From Pseudomonas triticifolii (GTDB taxonomy: Bacteria; Pseudomonadota; Gammaproteobacteria; Pseudomonadales; Pseudomonadaceae): a DNA stretch of 64,000 bases. A program made the translations under genes and the position numbers. Positions 60,632 to 64,000 of this stretch are shown piece by piece; position 1 is the first letter of the stretch; each line of letters begins with the position of its first letter. The notes under the pieces were generated by a model that had not been told where the DNA came from, ran no database searches, and saw nothing but the letters and a program-made list of their open reading frames with translations. The stretch lies in the NCBI RefSeq assembly GCF_014358015.1, contig NZ_JACONV010000002.1, forward strand, positions 62,001 through 126,000. The letters are read 5' to 3'.

Positions 60632-61588
60632 ATGCTCAAACGAAGCACCCTAAGCCTCGGCAGCGCCGTTCTCTGCGGCACTTTCCTCGTCGGCGGCTGT
60701 GCCAATCAGTTGTCACAACGCAGCGAGCACGAAGAGCGCGTCGAGCGCAAACTGCTCGAACACACCTTGCAGGTCGACATCGGCGAACCCAAAACGCTCG
60801 AATTGCCGCAACGTCGTGTGCGGATTCACGAGCATAAATCCTTCGAAGTCACCGATTTCGAAGTGACACGCCACTACGATCGCTACACCCCTTACCAGCC
60901 CTGGCGGGAAGTCTATGAAATCCCATTGGGCGCAGTCGCAGTCGTGGCCGGTGTTGGCGCCAATGTAGTCAACGTATTCGCGCTGGGCAGCCTGCCCGAC
61001 AGTGTGACCAAGGACTGGATCAGTTATGGCGTGGCCGGGCTGAATCCTTTCATGAACGCCCCTTCTCACGGTCGCGCCCAGCAAAACCTGGCGGGTATCG
61101 ATGAGGTTCAGAAGGACAAACGGATCGAGAACTCCACCCTGCCCTGGAACGAGCGCTCGGTGATGGTCAAGGCGGGCAATGAAACCCACGAAATGTCGAC
61201 AGACCGTAATGGCGTGCTGCGGCTCAATTTGCTGGACAGTCCGTTTGCAGAACAGGACCTTAGCCGTGTCACCCGCCTCTATATAAATGTGGAGGATGAA
61301 CAGGACAACGCACACGCCAACGCGAGCCTGCCAATCAGCCATTCACTGCGCGGCAAACTACTGGAAGCCCACGCGCTGATCTACGATGACCTTGAAGACG
61401 ACGAAGTCAGCCAATGGGTTCACCGGGTCAAGCGGCTGTCAGACATGGGACTGGAAGAAGAAGCCAGTGAACTGGAACAAAGCCTGATCGAACTCACACG
61501 CAACGATCCTCAGTTGCAGAACGAGTTTCTGAAGTCGCTTGCACGGGACGCCGGTCGCCTGGTCGCGGTACCTGCCGAAGCGCCTTGA
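60632..61588 (+). CDS. Uncharacterised lipoprotein
   Basis: The 318-residue protein has a lipoprotein signal (MLKRSTLSLGSAVLCGTFL) and lipobox VGGC with C23. After it come a charged coil region (about 30-60), a conserved YRPYQPWREVYEIPLGA-type segment (residues about 88-105, here YTPYQPWREVYEIPLG) followed by a hydrophobic stretch, and an acidic helical C terminus (about 235-310). The ATG at 60632 is used. It probably is an outer- or inner-membrane lipoprotein; the family is not recognised. Confidence 0.7.
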   Translation: MLKRSTLSLGSAVLCGTFLVGGCANQLSQRSEHEERVERKLLEHTLQVDIGEPKTLELPQRRVRIHEHKSFEVTDFEVTRHYDRYTPYQPWREVYEIPLGAVAVVAGVGANVVNVFALGSLPDSVTKDWISYGVAGLNPFMNAPSHGRAQQNLAGIDEVQKDKRIENSTLPWNERSVMVKAGNETHEMSTDRNGVLRLNLLDSPFAEQDLSRVTRLYINVEDEQDNAHANASLPISHSLRGKLLEAHALIYDDLEDDEVSQWVHRVKRLSDMGLEEEASELEQSLIELTRNDPQLQNEFLKSLARDAGRLVAVPAEAP

Positions 61589-61595
61589 TCGTGCC

Positions 61596-61626
61596 AGCAG
61601 GTTTCGTGACGGTCCCGAAACCTGCT
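61596..61626. terminator. Bidirectional hairpin between the lipoprotein gene and dinB
   Basis: A perfect 11-bp stem (61596-61606 with 61616-61626) without a T run, lying where the two genes converge and touching the dinB stop. Confidence 0.45.
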
Positions 61627-62689
61627 ACTGACGCGCGAACAGCTCGAGCTGTTCATGCGCGGCGCGCAAATCATGCAGCCGTACACCCACCCCCAGCAAA
61701 CGAACCGGCTTGCCGCCTCGCGCAAACGCCTGAGCCAGCAACTGCTCGTAGCTGCCCAGATCCCTACCCGCGCCGGTTTGCTCCAGGGTAGTCTGCGTGA
61801 AATCGTGAAACTTGACTTTCACGAACGGCTTTCCGGGACGGTACTGCCCCTCCATTCGCTCCATCCTCCCGGTCAACGTTTCCAGCAGCGCGGGAAGCTT
61901 TTCAAGACAACTGGCCAGATCGGGCAAATCCGTATCGTAGGTGTTTTCGACACTCACTGACTGACGTCTGCTGTCGTTTTGTACAGGCCGGTCGTCAATA
62001 CCGTGCGCCAGACTCCAGAGCCGCTCGCCAAAACTGCCAAATTCGCGAACCAGTGCAAGCTTGCTGCGACTGCGCAGGCCTTCGCAGTCGACGATCCCCA
62101 GGCGACCCAACTTATCAGCGGTCACCTTACCGACACCGTGCAGTTTGCTAACCGGCAGCGAGGCGACGAATGCCTCGACCTGATCCGGCGTGATGACAAA
62201 CAGACCGTTCGGTTTCTTCCAGTCACTGGCAATCTTGGCCAGAAACTTGTTGGGCGCTACGCCTGCCGACACCGTGATGTGCAATTGATTGGACACCCGA
62301 CGTCGAATGTCCTGAGCGATACGAGTGGCGCTGCCAGAGAAATGGCTGGAATCCGAGACATCCAGAAAGGCCTCATCCAGGGACAAAGGCTCGATCAAGT
62401 CGGTGTAATCACGAAAGATCGTCTGAATTTCCCGAGATGCTTCCTTATAGGCATCCATGCGTGGCTTTACGATGGTCAGGTCCGGGCACAGCTTGAGGGC
62501 ATGACGAGAGGACATTGCCGAGCGCACCCCGTAAGCCCTTGCCTCGTAATTACAGGTCGCGATCACCCCACGCCGCTCCGCGGAGCCGCCAACCGCCAGC
62601 GGCTTGGCCGCAAGACCGGGGTCGTCACGCATTTCGATGGCTGCATAAAAGCAGTCACAGTCGATGTGGATGATTTTGCGTTGCGTCAT
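61625..62689 (-). CDS. dinB: DNA polymerase IV
   Basis: Y-family translesion polymerase. The 354 residues (E. coli 351) have the catalytic DxD IIHIDCDCFYAAIE (about 5-18), YSASRYANV-type palm, SLDEAFLDVS (about 100) and the little-finger domain at the C terminus (about 240-345). The ATG at 62689 (MTQRKIIHIDC) is used instead of one at 62731. No lexA box was recognised by eye. Confidence 0.96.
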   Translation of the reverse strand: MTQRKIIHIDCDCFYAAIEMRDDPGLAAKPLAVGGSAERRGVIATCNYEARAYGVRSAMSSRHALKLCPDLTIVKPRMDAYKEASREIQTIFRDYTDLIEPLSLDEAFLDVSDSSHFSGSATRIAQDIRRRVSNQLHITVSAGVAPNKFLAKIASDWKKPNGLFVITPDQVEAFVASLPVSKLHGVGKVTADKLGRLGIVDCEGLRSRSKLALVREFGSFGERLWSLAHGIDDRPVQNDSRRQSVSVENTYDTDLPDLASCLEKLPALLETLTGRMERMEGQYRPGKPFVKVKFHDFTQTTLEQTGAGRDLGSYEQLLAQAFARGGKPVRLLGVGVRLHDLRAAHEQLELFARQ

Positions 62690-62907
62690 GACCTGCTGAG
62701 ATGTTGAATCCATGGCCGTGCAGTATCTCACCGCTATCAGCCGCTGACACGCACGCCCTCACGCCGGGCGATGAAATGGCTCTGCAAACCTGTTTTTTGT
62801 GGGCAAATGCTGCTTAAAGTCCCGCAGACAGGGCGTCAAAGGCAATCGACCCCCTCCTGCCGATTCGCTAAGCATTTGAAGGAAAAGCATTTTTCCAAAA
62901 CTAACCG

Positions 62908-62935
62908 TTGACACACCGCCAAGTCTCTGTAGAAT
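62908..62935 (+). promoter_or_regulatory. Sigma-70 promoter of tRNA-fMet copy 1
   Basis: TTGACA (62908-62913), 16 bases, TAGAAT (62930-62935), followed by a GC-rich discriminator typical of stable RNA promoters. Confidence 0.85.
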
Positions 62936-62948
62936 GCCGGCACACAGA

Positions 62949-63025
<77 letters not shown>

Positions 63026-63031
63026 AACATC

Positions 63032-63063
63032 AAAAAAGGCTACTCGAAAGAGTGGCCTTTTTT
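63032..63063 (+). terminator. Terminator of tRNA-fMet copy 1
   Basis: AAAAAAGGC...GCCTTTTTT with an inner CTC/GAG stem and GAAA loop, 6 bases after the tRNA. Confidence 0.9.
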
Positions 63064-63143
63064 GTGCGTGCCCGATAAGACACTTATCAGGGCGATCAAT
63101 GTCCGGTACCCAGGGTTAATTTCCAGAGCACGAACATTAAGGG

Positions 63144-63171
63144 TTGACACTTCGGCGTTCAGCTGTAGAAT
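63144..63171 (+). promoter_or_regulatory. Sigma-70 promoter of tRNA-fMet copy 2
   Basis: TTGACA (63144-63149), 16 bases, TAGAAT (63166-63171). Same spacing and discriminator type as copy 1. Confidence 0.85.
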
Positions 63172-63184
63172 GCCGCCACACAGA

Positions 63185-63261
<77 letters not shown>

Positions 63262-63267
63262 AACATC

Positions 63268-63299
63268 AAAAAAGGCTGCTCGAAAGAGTGGCCTTTTTT
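63268..63299 (+). terminator. Terminator of tRNA-fMet copy 2
   Basis: Same hairpin and T run as the first, with one base difference in the stem. Confidence 0.9.
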
Positions 63300-63612
63300 G
63301 TGCGCGATCAAAAAGTTTCATGCAGCATCTGTAACTGTCTGACAGAAAAGGCTATTTGATCGGCCCTCTGAAGCCCTATTATCATGAATGTCACGTAATG
63401 TTTCCATTTACGACAGTTTTTTCACCTGCTGCCGATAGGCTTATGACTAAGCTGAATCACACCTGAATCAGCGCTGAACAGCACTACCCCGCTCCATTCG
63501 CTATTCGCTCGTTAGGCGTTGACGCGCTAACATCCTGAAATATTTTTTGCGTAGGGATTGGTAACTTGGCTGTATACCTCCATCCTGTCGCGCACGATCC
63601 AAGGAGTGATTG
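63300..63612. other. 313-base region upstream of the mprF-like gene
   Basis: Non-coding; it should contain the mprF promoter. It has AT-rich parts (63340-63420, 63537-63555), but no clear gene or regulator site was identified. Confidence 0.35.
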
Positions 63613-64000
63613 ATGCGCGACAACACGTCAGATTCCAATGAAACAGTGAATGCCGATCAACCTGAGAAGCCTGCGCGCCTGAACTGGCGTGAGCTGCTGA
63701 GCAAGTATCGCCAGCCAATCGGGCTGGCCGTGATGCTGCTGCTGTTTGGCCTGGCCTTGATCGCCTGCCGACACATGCTTATCGAAATGGACTGGTATGC
63801 GCTGCAGGACTCCCTGCTGGCCGTGCCTCTGCCATCGCTGGGCGGCGCACTGCTGGCAGCGATCGTTGGCTACGTCATTCTGATGGGCTATGAGTTATCC
63901 GCCAGCCGCTACGCCAACGTCGACCTGCCGACCAAGACGCTGATTCTGGGTGGCTTCACCTCGTTTGCGATCGGCAATGCGGTGGGCCTGTCGATGCTCT
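63613..64000 (+). CDS. mprF: MprF-like lysyl/alanyl-phosphatidylglycerol synthase/flippase (N-terminal part)
   Basis: Adds amino acids to phosphatidylglycerol and flips the product, making the surface less negative. Only 129 residues are visible: a polar N terminus, then membrane segments (about 36-55, 74-95, 108-129), with GYELSASRYANVDLPTK and the typical SFAIGNAVGLSML. AAGGAG lies 6 bases before the ATG. The catalytic C-terminal domain would lie beyond the window. Confidence 0.75.
   Translation, partial: MRDNTSDSNETVNADQPEKPARLNWRELLSKYRQPIGLAVMLLLFGLALIACRHMLIEMDWYALQDSLLAVPLPSLGGALLAAIVGYVILMGYELSASRYANVDLPTKTLILGGFTSFAIGNAVGLSML

Overview
The window is a piece of a Pseudomonas chromosome, most likely from the P. 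syringae group. The evidence is the gene orders aspS-yebC-ruvCAB-ybgC-tolQRAB-pal-cpoB and dapA-bamC-purC, an OprD-type porin, Pseudomonas-like protein sequences, and a xylose operon typical of plant-associated pseudomonads. No prophage, CRISPR array or intact insertion sequence was seen. This taxonomic call is inference from gene content; no database search was run.

Layout. 1-5.7 kb: the start of rnd (RNase D), a lipid A phosphoethanolamine transferase (eptA-like), NAD malic enzyme (maeA), a manganese-catalase-like protein with altered metal ligands and a His-rich loop, and an orphan GvpU-like protein. 5.9-14 kb: sugar uptake, with a gluconate permease and the xylose regulon xylR / xylA-xylF-xylG-xylH. 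14.4 kb: a small cystatin-like protein. 14.9-19.9 kb: dapA-bamC-MBL hydrolase-purC-tRNA-Ser, divergent from gcvR-bcp. 20-30 kb: AI-2E-family permease, TusA-like protein, BepA-like protease, nadA, a lipase-like lipoprotein, an Lrp regulator divergent from a zinc alcohol dehydrogenase, and katG with a candidate leader peptide.

30.1-40.6 kb is an unbroken signalling block. A six-gene minus-strand operon encodes CheY-like, CheC-like, PAS histidine kinase, REC plus degenerate HD-GYP (YN...GFP), stand-alone REC and STAS proteins. Directly upstream lies a NarX/NarL-type two-component pair, and an 18-bp palindrome sits between the pair and the operon. A divergent pair follows: a Cache-type hybrid-less histidine kinase and a REC-HD-GYP protein with an intact catalytic motif. 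The block looks like one circuit that joins phosphotransfer, c-di-GMP turnover and a partner-switch-like STAS output, and it is my main candidate for an uncharacterised system.

40.9-55 kb is a long minus-strand housekeeping run: aspS, yebC, ruvCAB, ybgC, tolQRAB-pal-cpoB, a terminator, then queE-queC and tRNA-Lys; upstream of it are a ribbon-helix-helix protein and dps. 55-64 kb: a membrane-anchored cold-shock-domain protein, slyX-HIT, a gene-poor kilobase, an OprD-family porin, proS, a lipoprotein, dinB, two identical tRNA-fMet transcription units in tandem, and the start of an mprF-like gene.
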